64,000 nucleotides of DNA from Rhyacophila brunnea (lineage: Eukaryota > Arthropoda > Insecta > Trichoptera > Rhyacophilidae): NCBI GenBank assembly GCA_022495005.1, contig JAGYXB010000196.1, positions 1,736,001-1,800,000 of the forward strand, written 5' to 3'. Both the position numbers and the translations under genes were made by a program. This document shows, in pieces, positions 22,241-33,007 of this stretch (position 1 is the first letter of the stretch; each line of letters starts with the position of its first letter). The notes below the pieces were generated by a model. It saw only the letters and a program-made list of their open reading frames with translations, had not been told where the DNA came from and made no database searches.

Positions 22241-22274
22241 GAGAAATTAGCTTAAGTTGATACCGAGGCTAATA

Positions 22275-22760
22275 TAATTACAAGGTAAGAAAAACTTTGT
22301 TGAATCATATACACTTGACAATTATTTTATGTATTAATAATTAGGGACAAATAAGCCAATTGTCAACAAATCATTTTGTTTGCTATTTTGCAACAAATAA
22401 ACAATAATATAGAATACTGAAATGTCATTTTGATTTCCATAGTAACGCACGTATATATTAATAATTTAGTTGCTAGGACCATCCCCTTGACAACCAATAA
22501 TAGTGGATTGGATTACGGATTTCTTCCGAAATAACTTTTCATACAAAACAGAATTAACTGAAAATGAATTCAATTTTACTTAAAGATGGCTAAAAGTATT
22601 AAAAGAATGCATTGGCATCGTGTTCTGATATATTCTAAAAGTTTCAAATGTCTAGCTAGTCGGTAAATTAGCTAAAAATCGATTGCAAGATTTTTACTGG
22701 ATAAACAACCACCGGACAAACAAGAATACGAGCTAAGAAAAACGTTGTAAAATAGGACAC
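22275..22760 (-). mobile_element. Family A copy 2
   Basis: Reverse-complement A. It runs from acaaggtaagaaaaact to aaaaacgttgtaaaat and contains all central landmarks, including ttagttgctaggac and tgttctgatatattctaaaa. It abuts the non-LTR fragment that follows. Confidence 0.85.
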
Positions 22761-23055
22761 ACATTTTGATGTTCTCGTGGGAAGAAGCGATTCGCAGCTC
22801 TGCAATGAATGTGATGTTTTGGAGGACGTTTTACATTATACCAGTACAATGCCCTAAATATGAATGACACAGAGTACAGCTGCGAATTGCAGATATCTTT
22901 GAGAATGCCATGAATTGAAATGTGCCCTTACGGGTGGGTAGAACGGAAGAGCTCGGTAGAATTCTTTAACAGAATTGGGGGAAGGGCCTGCCCGGAGGAT
23001 CTTCTTCCAGATGAGAAGAGGCGATATTATAGCGGTCGCAGGCCTCGGCAAAATC
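22761..23055 (+). pseudogene. Non-LTR retrotransposon ORF2 tail fragment
   Basis: Across frameshifts the plus strand reads SQLCNECDVLEDVLHY, then VQCPKYE, HRVQLRIADIFENAMN and EFFNRIGGRACPEDLLPDEK. C-x2-C-x7-H-x5-C (spacing read across a frameshift) is a Cys/His motif seen near the C-terminus of many non-LTR polymerase proteins. Two in-frame stops and at least two frameshifts mark it as dead. I cannot assign the clade. Confidence 0.5.
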
Positions 23056-23099
23056 ATAAAAAAAACGAAACCTATTGTATGGATTTGAGTCTTTAATCT

Positions 23100-23490
23100 A
23101 AATTTAGCTTGCTAACACCATACCAACGGTTGTTTATTCTCCAAAGATGCAGAACCAACCTGCCATTGGTAATGCCAATTGGGAGGGCTATAACTATGTT
23201 CAATCAAATTGTTTCGGGTGTTGATATATTCCACTTGCGCGAGGGTGAGTTTATGTGGACGCTATTTTATAAATTAATAAAATAAGGTCTACTTAACAAA
23301 CTAGGTATACTTCTTTGAACTTCCATAGATGTATAATTGTATTTTCAATGCTTTTGTTAGTTTCTCTTTTAATATTTAATTTTTTATCGTTTTTATCACT
23401 TTTCTTCTGATATAATAATGTTATGAACGTCTTAAACTTATAATTTGTAATGTCCACAAGTAGTATGTTAGTAAAATAAATTTTGACAAT
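23100..23490 (+). pseudogene. CR1/Jockey-like element 3' end, copy 1
   Basis: aaccaacctgccattggtaa, tgccaattgggagggc, gggtgttgatatattccact and a 3' end with cgtcttaaacttataattt and aatgtccacaa match the minus-strand element at 48.48-49.14 kb. The translated piece MPIGRAITMFNQIVSGVDIF corresponds to the C-terminal end of that reverse-transcriptase protein. Only the last codons and the 3' untranslated region are present: a strongly 5'-truncated insertion. Confidence 0.7.
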
Positions 23491-24310
23491 TTTATTTGTC
23501 ATCGAATATTCAGTAGGTGTTATTATTTAAAAATTGGAATATACGTCACTACATAAGGTTGACAAACATTCCGAAATACCACTTCAAATAGATAAAGCTC
23601 TAAATACTATAATATATTCTTTTTTTAATAAAAAAAAACCGCTTTAAGATGTATTTTTTTTACAATTAATAAATCATAACCAAAGGATTTTTTTTGTAAT
23701 ATAAAGTTCAGCTACATAACATTACTAACCATGTAATTGATAATTATGTTATTGGTTGATTAATTAATGAGAATCAACTTACATTTACGTGTTAATAAGG
23801 TAATAAAATTAATTAATGCTTTATTAACTGATCAAGATAAGAATTATTTCAGTAGGTAGTCATACATTTGCAGATAGCATACTTAGATTAGATTTAATAG
23901 ATTATAGCCATAAGTTATCATACTAAGTTAATACATCATCAATATAGTTTTGTGTCTATTTAATATTTAAAGATATAATTATGTTCAGTGTGAGAAACGG
24001 TATCCGATTTGACCAATATTAATATTAATTAAGTATTAAAATAATGTTATAACATTTAAGGTGTGCAATGTACAGGTAACTTACTCATAAAATATTAATT
24101 CAAATATTTAGTGCTCTGTCTTAATAGATTTTTGCATCCGTTGTCCATATTATCTGAAATTATTCACGTTTAGTGTAGGTATTTGGTGTTATACATTTAC
24201 AGTAAAATACAATTATTAACTGAAAATTTACACAAACAATATTGTTTTCTATTTTTTGTCAGTTTATAAAACATAGAAACTGAAAATTACATAATAGTTA
24301 ACATTTATTT
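23491..24310. other. Unassigned AT-rich stretch
   Basis: No gene or repeat recognised. Confidence 0.35.
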
Positions 24311-24573
24311 ATGACCACGTTTTTATAAGCTCGTATTCTTGTTTGTCCATCTCTTAATCGATTTTAACTAACTTCCCGACTAGATAGACGTTTGAAACTT
24401 TTAGAATATATCAGAACACGATGACAATGCATTCTTTTAATGCCATCTTTAAGCAGAATTGAATTCATTTTCAGTTAATTCTGTTTTGTTTGGAAAATTA
24501 TTTCGGAAAAAAATCGTAAAAAGTAAAACACTATTATTGGTTGGTAAGGGGGTCCTAGCAGCTAAAATATTAA
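24311..24573 (+). mobile_element. Family A copy 3, left part
   Basis: Starts gaccacgtttttataagc and runs to gctaaaatattaa, where the R1-clade element begins. The right part resumes at 29944. Confidence 0.85.
24570..24573. other. TTAA flank of the R1-clade element (left)
   Basis: The same four bases occur at 29944-29947. Intact A copies read attattaatatatacg once at this point, so TTAA is the apparent target duplication. Confidence 0.7.
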
Positions 24574-25005
24574 GGTGACGCATCAGTGAAACGCCAAATA
24601 ATTTTCAACTGTACGCGCGACGAAATTTTGGACTCGCTGCCATTCAGTGAGAGAATGTTGACCCAAGAACACGTCACTTTGCTGCGTGATGGCGACGGGT
24701 CAATTAATTCTAAAATCGTGTAAAGATGACTAAAAACGTTACCCATTTACTTTAAAAAGAAAACATGTCAATGAATATATTATTATTGTTACTAATAGAA
24801 CATGGTGTGTAAATTCCCACCTCCGCTCCCGTTATGTATATGCAGCCACGTCATACGCGGCCGGCTAACATAACCCTTACGTGTGCCAGATCAAAGAATT
24901 TAAGCCCTCATTTTGTCCCGAGCAGAGCCGCACGGGACTGGTGATGCAACCTTGCACCGAAGTGCGAATGCATGATGTTAATTTATATGGCAACTATCAG
25001 TGACT
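24574..25005 (-). other. 3' UTR of the R1-clade element
   Basis: These 432 nt lie between the ORF2 stop and the TTAA flank. No AATAAA-plus-poly(A) arrangement or simple-repeat tail is visible at the end. Confidence 0.7.
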
Positions 25006-28000
25006 TTAATTTGAAGAGTCGCAAGGGGAGTCGAGAGTGTCCCGCCCCCCGTACGCTCTGGCGAATTTAGTAAAGACCGCAAAATTGCCCTCGGTTGCCA
25101 CCATGTCCGCGTGTCCTATTGGGCCCGAATGGGGTCGGACCCGGGCAAACAACTCCGCTCGTTCGGGGCCCATAAGTGGACAGTCCCACAGGACGTGCTC
25201 TGCGTCCTGCTGGTCGTGTCCACATGAGCAACCCGACCCATGTCCTGCCAGACCAAACCCCTGCAGTTTGGCCGCAAAGTTTCCATGGCCAGTCATGAAT
25301 TGACTAGTCCAGTGGGTTGGCACCAGTCTCCTCGTCATGTGTCTCACCGAGACATCTGGAAAGTATAGAAAAGTCTGGCGGCCCTTAGAGGAGGCCACCC
25401 ATCTCGCCTGCCATGCCGCATATGCGGTCTTGTAGACCAGCTCAGATACAGTCTTTCTGTAGCTCACGCCCTCCACTCTCGATGGCGGTGTCAGAGGGAC
25501 ACCGGCGAGAGTTGTATTGATCCTCCTCATAAGAAGAGTGATCGATCTTCTAATTTGAACGTGCAAGTCGAGGGGAAAGACCCCCGCAAGGACCGCCAGG
25601 GCATCCGAAGATGTGGTCCTATAGGCCTTAGTAAGGCCAATCAGAGCAGCCTTCTGTCCGCTAAGCAGAGCCCTCTTCACAATTGTCAGCGAGGCTTTGG
25701 TGTGCCACACGCTGGAGGCATAGCCAGCGATGCCCATGAATATAGCCTCGTAGGCGATTCTCAGGGCCCGAGGCTTTAGGCCCCAATTGTTGCCCGCCAG
25801 GCGAGCAACCTTCTGATAGGCTGAGTTGGCCTTAGCCACAATTACTTTAGCATGCTTCAAAAAGGTCTGCTTCTCGTCCAGAACGACCCCCAAGTAGGTC
25901 ACCTCTCGAGAAAACCTTATAGCAGAGTCGCCGAAGCGCACTGCGGGTGATCGCTTATTTATGTTTATCCTTGAGCTGCCCTTTAGGAGGATAGCTTCCG
26001 TTTTGCCAGGTGCAAATGCAAGCTTATTAAGCTTACCCCAGTTAAGGATTCTCGATAATGCGTCCTTAGCTACGCGCTCGAGTGTCGGACGGCTCGACGA
26101 GCCAACTAGTAAAAGAAGGTCATCAGCGTACGCGACGAGCGCGCAGCCCGGTGGCAGAGGTAACGTCAAAACATCGTCAAAAAGTATATTCCATAGCAAG
26201 GGGCCAAGCACGGAACCCTGCGGACACCCCATGGTGGTCTCCCTGTAAATCAATTCAGTGCTAGAGTCGTATATAACTTCCCTTTTATTAAAATAGCTTT
26301 GCACTAGGGCAAAGAGGTCCCCCGGGATCTGTCGGAGCCGAAGCTTAGATAGAATTAATGGCCACCATGCGGTGTCGAAGGCACCGGCTATGTCCAAAAA
26401 GAAGCCTGCCACAATAACTCCTTCTGAGTCCTCAACAAATTTCTGTGCAAATCTGATAGCGTCCTCAGTAGACTTGCCGGGTCTGAAGCCAAATTGCCTC
26501 TCCGAGATAGGGTAGATTCTCTCAAGGTGGTCCTCCAGTCTTCTGCTGATTAACCGCTCCAATATCTTACCCAGCACTGGCAGAAGAGTGATTGGACGGT
26601 ACGCTTTTGGGTCATGCGGTGGTCGTGTGCTCATCTTAGGTATAATCCTAAGGAGACCCTTCTTCCAACAGTCCGGGAAGATGCCCCTGCTCATGCAGTC
26701 AGCATACAGCCCGACTATCTCATGAGGTGCTCGAAGCCACGCCCTTCTGGCAATCACATTGCTGATCCCATCAGGTCCGGGGGCTTTGCCCGCCCTGAGG
26801 CCATCAAAAATTAATCCCACCTCCGACTGGGTAAGCTCAGGAGAATGGTGAGTTTCCAACGGCAAGATTGCAGATAGTCTTAGTTGACAGGTTCTGTCAT
26901 CTTCATGTGCCGTAGGTATGTCCTGTAGAATTAGAGCTTCCAGCAGTATGGATGCAGACTCTGCGCTGTCCATCGCAAAGGTGCCATCGGGGCGCCGCAT
27001 AGCCGCCATGACTTTACCAGGCCTTGAGCCCAGCTTTATCACGCGGAAAGGCGGTCCCCACGGATCATAGCCCCCCATTTCAGAGACGAAATCCCGCCAG
27101 TGCTTTTTCTTGGCTTTATTTAACTCTTTTTTGAATTTTGCCCTTGCGGATTTATAAGCAATCTCCGTAGGTTCGTCATTTCTGGGTAAGTCGTTCTGAG
27201 ATCTTCTAGCTCTTTGCAATTTTCTTTGGGCAAGTCTCATGGTCCTTCTCAAAGACGTCAATTTTGGTATCCACCATGGCGCAAGGTTGGGTGGCCTCAG
27301 AGAGGTTCTACCCAGCGTGGACTCCGCAGTTTGAGTAATGAACGCAGTCAAGTCATTGGCTCTTTAGTGGAGATCGTCAGCCGACATGGCAGAGGCCAGT
27401 CTACCAATTTTGACGTCAAAAGCATCCCAATTGACACCGCTCGTCCGAAAGCGCCTGGGAAGTAGTAGGCTCTCGGTTTGGCTCAATGGGGCCGCATCTC
27501 CCGCAACTCTGAACGAAAATGTGATCAGACGGTGATCGCTAGCCACCGCGTCCGTGTGGACCTGCCAGTCCACGGCGCGTCTGGCAACGCCACTGGATGT
27601 CAGAGTGACATCAATATGTGACTCACCATTTCTGGTGGAGAAAGTGGCCGGCCCGTTAGGGTCATTTAGCACCGTCAAATCAAAGGCGGCCAAGAGCTCC
27701 TCGAGTGGCTCAGGTTTGTCCTTGTTACGTCTGGGCCCAGAGGGGGCCCAGAGCAAGGACTGGACGTTAACGTCCGCCCCAACAATTATCTGCTTGCCTC
27801 TGCAAGCATATAAGATTTTCTCCAGTTGTTTTGTGCAATACAGGGTAGAAAAACTGTACTGAAAATACGCAGATATAACTACAATGGAGAGCCCCCTGTT
27901 ATTAGCAATCTCCGCCACCGCTAAGAGCTCATTGGATAGATGCTAGAGATGCAACACAGTCAGTGCGGTGTCAATTACAAATATGCAAGCTAGAGATTTC

Positions 28001-28164
28001 GGGGTAGCTTGTATGATACGGCCACCGCTTAGGCCCCGATTGGGACCAAAGGCGTATGGCTCTTGTATCATAATTATGTCCGTATTCTGATCCCGAGCAA
28101 CCTCAAGCAGCTCGGCAGATGTGGCTCGACCTCTGCCCACGTTTATCTGAGCGAAGGAGATCAT
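25006..28164 (-). pseudogene. R1-clade ORF2: endonuclease and reverse transcriptase, two nonsense codons
   Basis: One continuous frame of 1,052 codons is interrupted by TAG at 27943-27945 (codon 74) and TAA at 27364-27366 (codon 267), with no frameshift. The endonuclease spans roughly residues 1-230: AQINVGRGRATSAELLEVA near the start, MIQEPYA, ADVNVQSLLWAP, HIDVTLTS and SDHRLITFSF, the apurinic-endonuclease-like signature. The reverse transcriptase lies about residues 450-730: FGFRPGKSTEDAI, DIAGAFDTAWW (motif A), GCPQGSVLGPLLWNILFDD (motif B) and the catalytic AYADDLLLLV (motif C). The C-terminal Cys/His motif is CSCGHDQQDAEHVLWDC. The protein would nick the target and copy its RNA at the nick. 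The start ATG at 28164 overlaps the ORF1 stop (ATGA), suggesting translation by termination-reinitiation, as shown for the related SART1 element. Confidence 0.92.
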
Positions 28165-29483
28165 TGCGGACAGTAATCAGTGCGGCTTCTTTCCTCCTCA
28201 ATAGCGTGTAGGCGCGCGGGACAGTCGGGATCGGTGGCCAAGTGACCGTTCGGCTTCTTGTAACGCGTGCACGCAGGGCACTTGCCCGGTTCGTCAGCGG
28301 TAGGGCAGTCTGCTCTGTCATGCCCTTCTTTAGTGCAGTGGCCGCACGTTGTAACCTTAGCGTTGCAACCCTTAGCCATGTGTCCGTATAAGTGGCACTT
28401 TGCACACTTGACAACTCCGCAAAAGTCACGCACAGGGAACGAATTCCACCCCATGAAAAGTCTGCCATCATTAAGCAGCGCCTCTCGAGCCTTTCCAGGG
28501 ATCGACATTATCATATGACAACGTTCGGTCTTCGGTCCCGCCTTGTGGCTCAGTTTAGTTCCAGCGTAACCCTCAGATGCAAGGCCAGACGCCTCCTGGG
28601 TATTGTTTATGATTGCCTCCTTGAGCTGCTCTTCTGTCGTCTCAATGGGTACATTAAAAATTATGACGCGGGGAAGCTTTCTCCCCGCGACTTGGGCCTT
28701 TAAGCCGGCCTCAGTCAGCCCAGGAGCAGCCATGAGCCGCTTAGCCTCGTCGTCACTTTTGGGATGCACGATGATCCCGCCTCCCCGGATCTTGCGTACC
28801 CCGGTGATGTGCACTCCCAAAGTTTCAGGCACAATAGTTTTCATGACCGCTTCCTTTGTGGCAGTCGATTCTTGGCCCTCCTTAGTCGGATAAAACATCA
28901 CCCCCGGCCTGGCGACAGTTTTCGGAGGAACTGGTGGCCATTCGGAGACTCTAGTTGGTTGAGCCTCTCTACGGGTTACGTCACTCCAAAGAGCCCTGGG
29001 AGGAGCATTAGAAGGAGCCTGGATGATGGCTCTCGTTAAGGAGGCACGATCCTTCACAATTGCCTTGTGTGCCTCCAGCTCTATTGCCATGGCCCACGTT
29101 TCAGTGATTGCCATCTCAAGCTCCTCGGCAACTGCGTTCACGGTTGCTCTGGCAATACGACTGTCCTTCTCGAGGGTGGCAAGCGCCCTTTTGATGGCAA
29201 TCGTCGCTCTGGACGCACTCTCCTGAGACTCAGAGAGAATACTCAAAGCCACGGGACTGATCTCCTCGCAAGATGCTGAGGTTGAACCAGCCCTTGACTT
29301 AACGCCCTTGCCCTTTGAAGTGCTGGAAGCGCTCTGCTTGTCTTTCTCTTTTTCTTTCTCAGGCCTTTTATCCTTGACCTTGGGGGCCTGCTTTGGGTCA
29401 CCAATACCCTCAGCCACGTCCGACTTCTGCTTCCTAGTGGACATTCCTTCCACTTGCATGGGGTCCCCTTTGTGGTTGACCAT
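28161..29483 (-). CDS. R1-clade ORF1: gag-like RNA-binding protein
   Basis: An intact 440-residue frame. I take the ATG at 29483 (MVNHKGDPMQ) because upstream in-frame codons reach a TGA without another ATG. The N-terminal third is charged (KDKRPEKEKEKDKQS). The middle is alanine/glutamate-rich and likely helical (SESQESASRATIAIKRALA). A segment of the ORF1 fold common in this clade follows (LGVHITGVRKIRGGGIIV, RVIIFNVP). The C-terminus has three zinc knuckles: CAKCHLYGHMAKGC and CGHCTKEGHDRADC (both C-x2-C-x4-H-x4-C), then CPACTRYKKPNGHLATDPDC (C-x2-C-x8-H-x6-C). The protein would coat the element RNA. It could still be made from this copy if transcribed, unlike ORF2. Confidence 0.9.
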   Translation of the reverse strand: MVNHKGDPMQVEGMSTRKQKSDVAEGIGDPKQAPKVKDKRPEKEKEKDKQSASSTSKGKGVKSRAGSTSASCEEISPVALSILSESQESASRATIAIKRALATLEKDSRIARATVNAVAEELEMAITETWAMAIELEAHKAIVKDRASLTRAIIQAPSNAPPRALWSDVTRREAQPTRVSEWPPVPPKTVARPGVMFYPTKEGQESTATKEAVMKTIVPETLGVHITGVRKIRGGGIIVHPKSDDEAKRLMAAPGLTEAGLKAQVAGRKLPRVIIFNVPIETTEEQLKEAIINNTQEASGLASEGYAGTKLSHKAGPKTERCHMIMSIPGKAREALLNDGRLFMGWNSFPVRDFCGVVKCAKCHLYGHMAKGCNAKVTTCGHCTKEGHDRADCPTADEPGKCPACTRYKKPNGHLATDPDCPARLHAIEEERSRTDYCPQ

Positions 29484-29943
29484 GGCGCTAGGTAACACTC
29501 GTCACACGTCACTCACTCAACCACAATTTATCGCACAATAAATATTATTGTTACAATAATTACGTAACTATTATTAAACGAATTAAAAGTCACAATTCCC
29601 GGAAAAGTCCAAGGGGAAAACACACAAAAGTTTCACAAATCGTATTTCAAGGGCAGGCGAAGGTATTAGTATAGAAACGGGATCAAAAACTTGTGAATAG
29701 CAGGGTCAAAATTGAAGATAACGAAAGCGAAATATTAGCGATGCAAAAACACGTCCGCACGGCCCGACAGTTTAGTCGCAACTCTTACTAATAGAACAAT
29801 AAACAGAACATAAAATGGACGTATGTTGGATTTATATGACAAATAATATTTCGTTTGACAGGCGTCATTTTCACCCGCCACCCGCAATCCGCGCATCGCC
29901 TAGCAACGATCTTTTTAGACCGTGCCTCAACTAATGCATGGCC
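29484..29943 (-). other. 5' UTR of the R1-clade element
   Basis: These 460 nt precede the ORF1 ATG, starting ggccatgcattagttgagg next to the right TTAA. R1-type promoters are internal, so a promoter is expected here, but I see no element that I can name. Confidence 0.6.
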
Positions 29944-30141
29944 TTAATATATACGTGCATTACTATGGAAATCAATATGAAAATGTCAAAATGACAATTC
30001 AGTATTCTATATTTATTCAGTAGTTCTATCAAGTACAAAAAAAAATAATAATACATAGAATTGTCAAGATTATAATTATTATGATTCAACAGAAAATTTA
30101 AAAAAAAGATATGTAAAAACTTCTTTTTATCTTGTAATTAT
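29944..30141 (+). mobile_element. Family A copy 3, right part
   Basis: Resumes ttaatatatacgtgcattac directly after the retrotransposon and runs through the gtcaaaatgac palindrome to ctttttatcttgtaattatt. Confidence 0.85.
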
Positions 30142-30199
30142 TTAAAAAAAACTATCCCAAAAATTATTAATAAACAAATTTTGGCACACATATTTTAGT

Positions 30200-30436
30200 C
30201 ATTTTTTAAACCATGCTCGATCCTAAGAAGATCATAATATAAACCTCTACAGAGTGATGAACAGATTTTGTCGTTTTACGTTAAACGGATGTCAATTTGC
30301 TTAAGCTATTATAATATATCCGTATTCTGGGTCCAAACACACATTAAAAACATGTGTATTTTTCGGAAACGGGATTCGTATCCGGAACTTACGGCATTAT
30401 AAGCCGACGCGGTAGTCGTTTGGTCATCGTAAATCA
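30200..30436 (-). mobile_element. tRNA-derived SINE, copy 3
   Basis: Reverse-complement SINE. The 3' end near cctaagaagatcataat, body tctacagagtgatgaacaga, and worn B box complement cgggattcgtatccgga (about 30372-30388) are visible. Confidence 0.65.
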
Positions 30437-30483
30437 GATATAAATAAAAAAAATAGATTTAAAAGTTAATACTAGTTTTACTT

Positions 30484-30835
30484 AGGTGGGTAGGTAATTG
30501 ATAATATGTAGGTACTTCATTTACGGTCGGATCAGACCAAACACATTTATTTTGATACTAATTTACATACTTTACAAAGCACTATCTTATTAAATGGGCT
30601 CGAGATTACAACACGCTCTCCTGTTTCAGAAGATGCAAACCTGGGGAAGTTATATTTTACATTGAATGCGCGTTAGCTCAAATGCGAAAAAGTTTATATT
30701 AGCCATTTTTACTAAAAGACGCGCATTTTAAACAAAAATGAAACTGGCTCTGCTTTAGTCAATTAATCACGATTGCAATAATATATCGCTTCACACATCT
30801 CATCGATATGTTATTAGGATGGTAACACTAGTTAC
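30484..30835 (+). repeat. Family U copy 2
   Basis: Collinear with 19704-20080: taggtaattgataat, gggctcgagattacaacacg, gtttatattagcc, gattgcaataata, ggatggtaacac. Confidence 0.6.
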
Positions 30836-30916
30836 CTACATACCAATTGATTTATTAAAATATTTCTAACGGAAAACTTTTCATATATTTTATCATGTGA
30901 GTCCTCAGTGGATACA

Positions 30917-31565
30917 AGGTGTTTCTCTAAAATGGTTCCATGAATAAACAGAACATGATGAAACAGAACGGTGACAAAAAAGAACACGAAAAAACAGAAC
31001 AGCAATTAATATATGTAATTAACTATGACCTTTTAGGAAAAATATTAAATGTAATATTGAAATGGTCGTATCTGTCTATTATGTTGTTGATATACATTTT
31101 TAATAACACAGATTTTCAATACTCCGTAAAAAATCAAAATATATGATTTCTGCATTCCTAATCGCTGGAAAGCCTCAATTAAACGGGACTCAAATCTGTG
31201 TTGCCGGCAAGCTAGGTAGGTATATCTCGTCTTGATCAATCTAATATGTTGGAAATGATTGGTTGAATAGGTAAATCGAAATAATGAGTTTAATAATTCT
31301 GTGGAGTTGTGCATGATTATCAAAATCAAGCAGATAAGTTGAGTTTTTTATGCCGAATGGCTAACACGCAGTGATTAAGTATATGATATATTAAATATTT
31401 ATATATATTTTGTCTATAAACTTAAGTTTTATAAGTATTTAATTATTAATAGATACGACAAAAATGAAGGTGGTATTTTTCCCTTGGCTGTTCTGTTTTG
31501 TCACTGTTTTGTTTATTCATGTTCGGTTTTGTTCTATTTTGTCCAGTTACCCTCTAAAACACTGT
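30917..31565 (+). mobile_element. Family K copy 1 (TIR element with AACAGAAC-type ends)
   Basis: The left end has repeats of aaacagaac (30947-31000) after gtttctctaaaatggttcc. The right end has the inverse (ctgttctgttttgtcactg, ggttaccctctaaaacact). The interior recurs at 41452-41800 (actatgacctttt, cattcctaatcg, aaagcctcaattaaacggga). It is non-coding. Confidence 0.6.
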
Positions 31566-31616
31566 AGAATCTCGTTGAAATATAATTTTAGTGGGTATGT
31601 GCTGTATGAAAATATG

Positions 31617-31640
31617 TTAGGTTAGGTTAGGTTAGGTTAG
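31617..31640 (+). repeat. Interstitial telomere-type repeat (TTAGG)4
   Basis: Four perfect TTAGG units plus TTAG, the canonical insect telomere repeat. It lies about 50 bp right of family K copy 1. Confidence 0.85.
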
Positions 31641-31641
31641 C

Positions 31642-32569
31642 ATTTTCCGGCTTGGTCATCAGAAAATCTCCAATACTATGCAATGATTGACTGGTGGGAT
31701 GTCAGTAATGAACACTGGCCAATCAGTGGTTGTCAAGAGAGAAAAAGTCACCCAAAGGGCCCACAATTAAATACCGAGTTTATTTCAATTCGAATTGCTT
31801 CATAAATACCTATGAATAAAAGTACTAAACCATTAGAGATGGCGCTGAGATACCAAAGCTAGTGCAGGCAGCGCACCTTTCTCATTTATTTCGCTAATTT
31901 ACATGCAAATAAGGCTCGACCCACGCCTCATTTGGATTAAGGCAACAACCGGATCGCTCCAAATTCTTTTCAGTTGTGTAATCCTAAAACACGCCCTCGT
32001 AAAAATGGCGAGCTGGGCAGGCGAAATCGTTTTAAATGTAATGCATATTCTAATGATACATGAATGATTTTAAATCATGAATAATAACAATAACATATAG
32101 AGCTTCTAGTCATTAAAATCAAAATTAAATACCTTCCTTCATGCCTAAAGTTTTTTCATTAAGTATATTAATCTATTTTTTTTAATTAAATACCTGCTTG
32201 CCTGGTACTGCTCCTCATGTAAGAAAATGTAATGTAGTGTTGGACTTGGTATTTGTTAGTGAATTTAATATTACATAAAAGTGTAACAATATTAGGTATC
32301 AATATATCTAATTTTACTGAAATGTAATATCATCTTAATTCGAATTATGATGAATGCTCTATTTGTTAGTTTTAAAAATAAAAATAGTCTTTAAGATTTT
32401 AACATACATACCTATTTTTTTGCTCGGTACCTTAGAGAAAATTTAATAAACTCAATTTTAAAAGCATTCATGATCATACAATATTATGTTATAATAAAAT
32501 TTGATCCTTTAACGAATTCACAGTTTACACCGTTTCTTAATCGTAAGTTTATCTTTGAATTTATATAAA
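31642..32569. other. Unassigned; slightly GC-richer left part
   Basis: 31650-32050 is a little richer in G+C (gcgctgagataccaaagct, caaggctcgacccacgcc). No frame or RNA gene is recognised. The rest is AT-rich. Confidence 0.35.
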
Positions 32570-33007
32570 ATAATAACAAGATAAAAAGAATTTTTTATAT
32601 ACCACGTTTTTAAATTTTATGTTGAATCATATAAACTTGACAATTCTATATATTAATAAATATTTTTTTTTTACGTACTTGATAAAAATACTGAATAAAA
32701 TATAGAATACTGAAATGTCATTTTGACCCCTTAGCAACCAATAATAGTGTTTGACTTTTTACGATTTTTTTTCCGAAATAACTTTCCATACAAAACAGAA
32801 TTAACTGAATTAAATTCAGCTTAAAGATGGCTAAAAGTATTAAAAGAATGCACTGTCGTCGTGTTCTGATATATTCTAAAAGTTTCAAATGTCTAGCTAG
32901 TCGGAAAGTTAGTTACAAATCTTCAAGCGTCCAATACAAATCTTGGACAAACAAGAAAAAAATTGTACTGGACAAACAAGAATACGAGCAAATAAAAACG
33001 TGGTAAA
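32570..33007 (-). mobile_element. Family A copy 4
   Basis: Reverse-complement A, from taacaagataaaaagaat with the complete subterminal repeat taccacgttttta, to aaaaacgtggtaaaac. The central part around the gttgctaagg hairpin is shortened. Confidence 0.85.

Larger units (their letters stand above)
24574..29943 (-). mobile_element. R1-clade non-LTR retrotransposon, nearly full length
   Basis: This is a 5,370-bp element on the minus strand: 5' UTR 29484-29943, ORF1 28161-29483, ORF2 25006-28164, 3' UTR 24574-25005. It has no RNase H that I can see and no poly(A) tail; the 3' end reads ...gatgcgtcacc straight into the TTAA flank. Its GC content is much higher than the surrounding DNA. The domain order (gag with zinc knuckles, endonuclease, reverse transcriptase, Cys/His) places it in the R1 clade. 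Many R1-clade members use fixed targets (rDNA, telomere repeats, microsatellites), whereas this copy lies in a dispersed repeat. Two stop codons in ORF2 make this copy non-autonomous, but it is otherwise intact and so probably a fairly recent insertion. Confidence 0.9.

Noticed and set aside
25037..29541. Many plus-strand ORFs of 60-103 codons across 25.0-29.5 kb
   Set aside because: They are antisense to the R1-clade ORFs, which explain the open frames through their GC-rich codons.
24570..29947. Reading the TTAA-flanked 5.4-kb unit as a piggyBac transposon
   Set aside because: There are no inverted ends and the proteins are those of a non-LTR retrotransposon. TTAA is only the flank.
31617..31640. 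Chromosome end
   Set aside because: Only four TTAGG units with ordinary repeat DNA on both sides; interstitial, not terminal.
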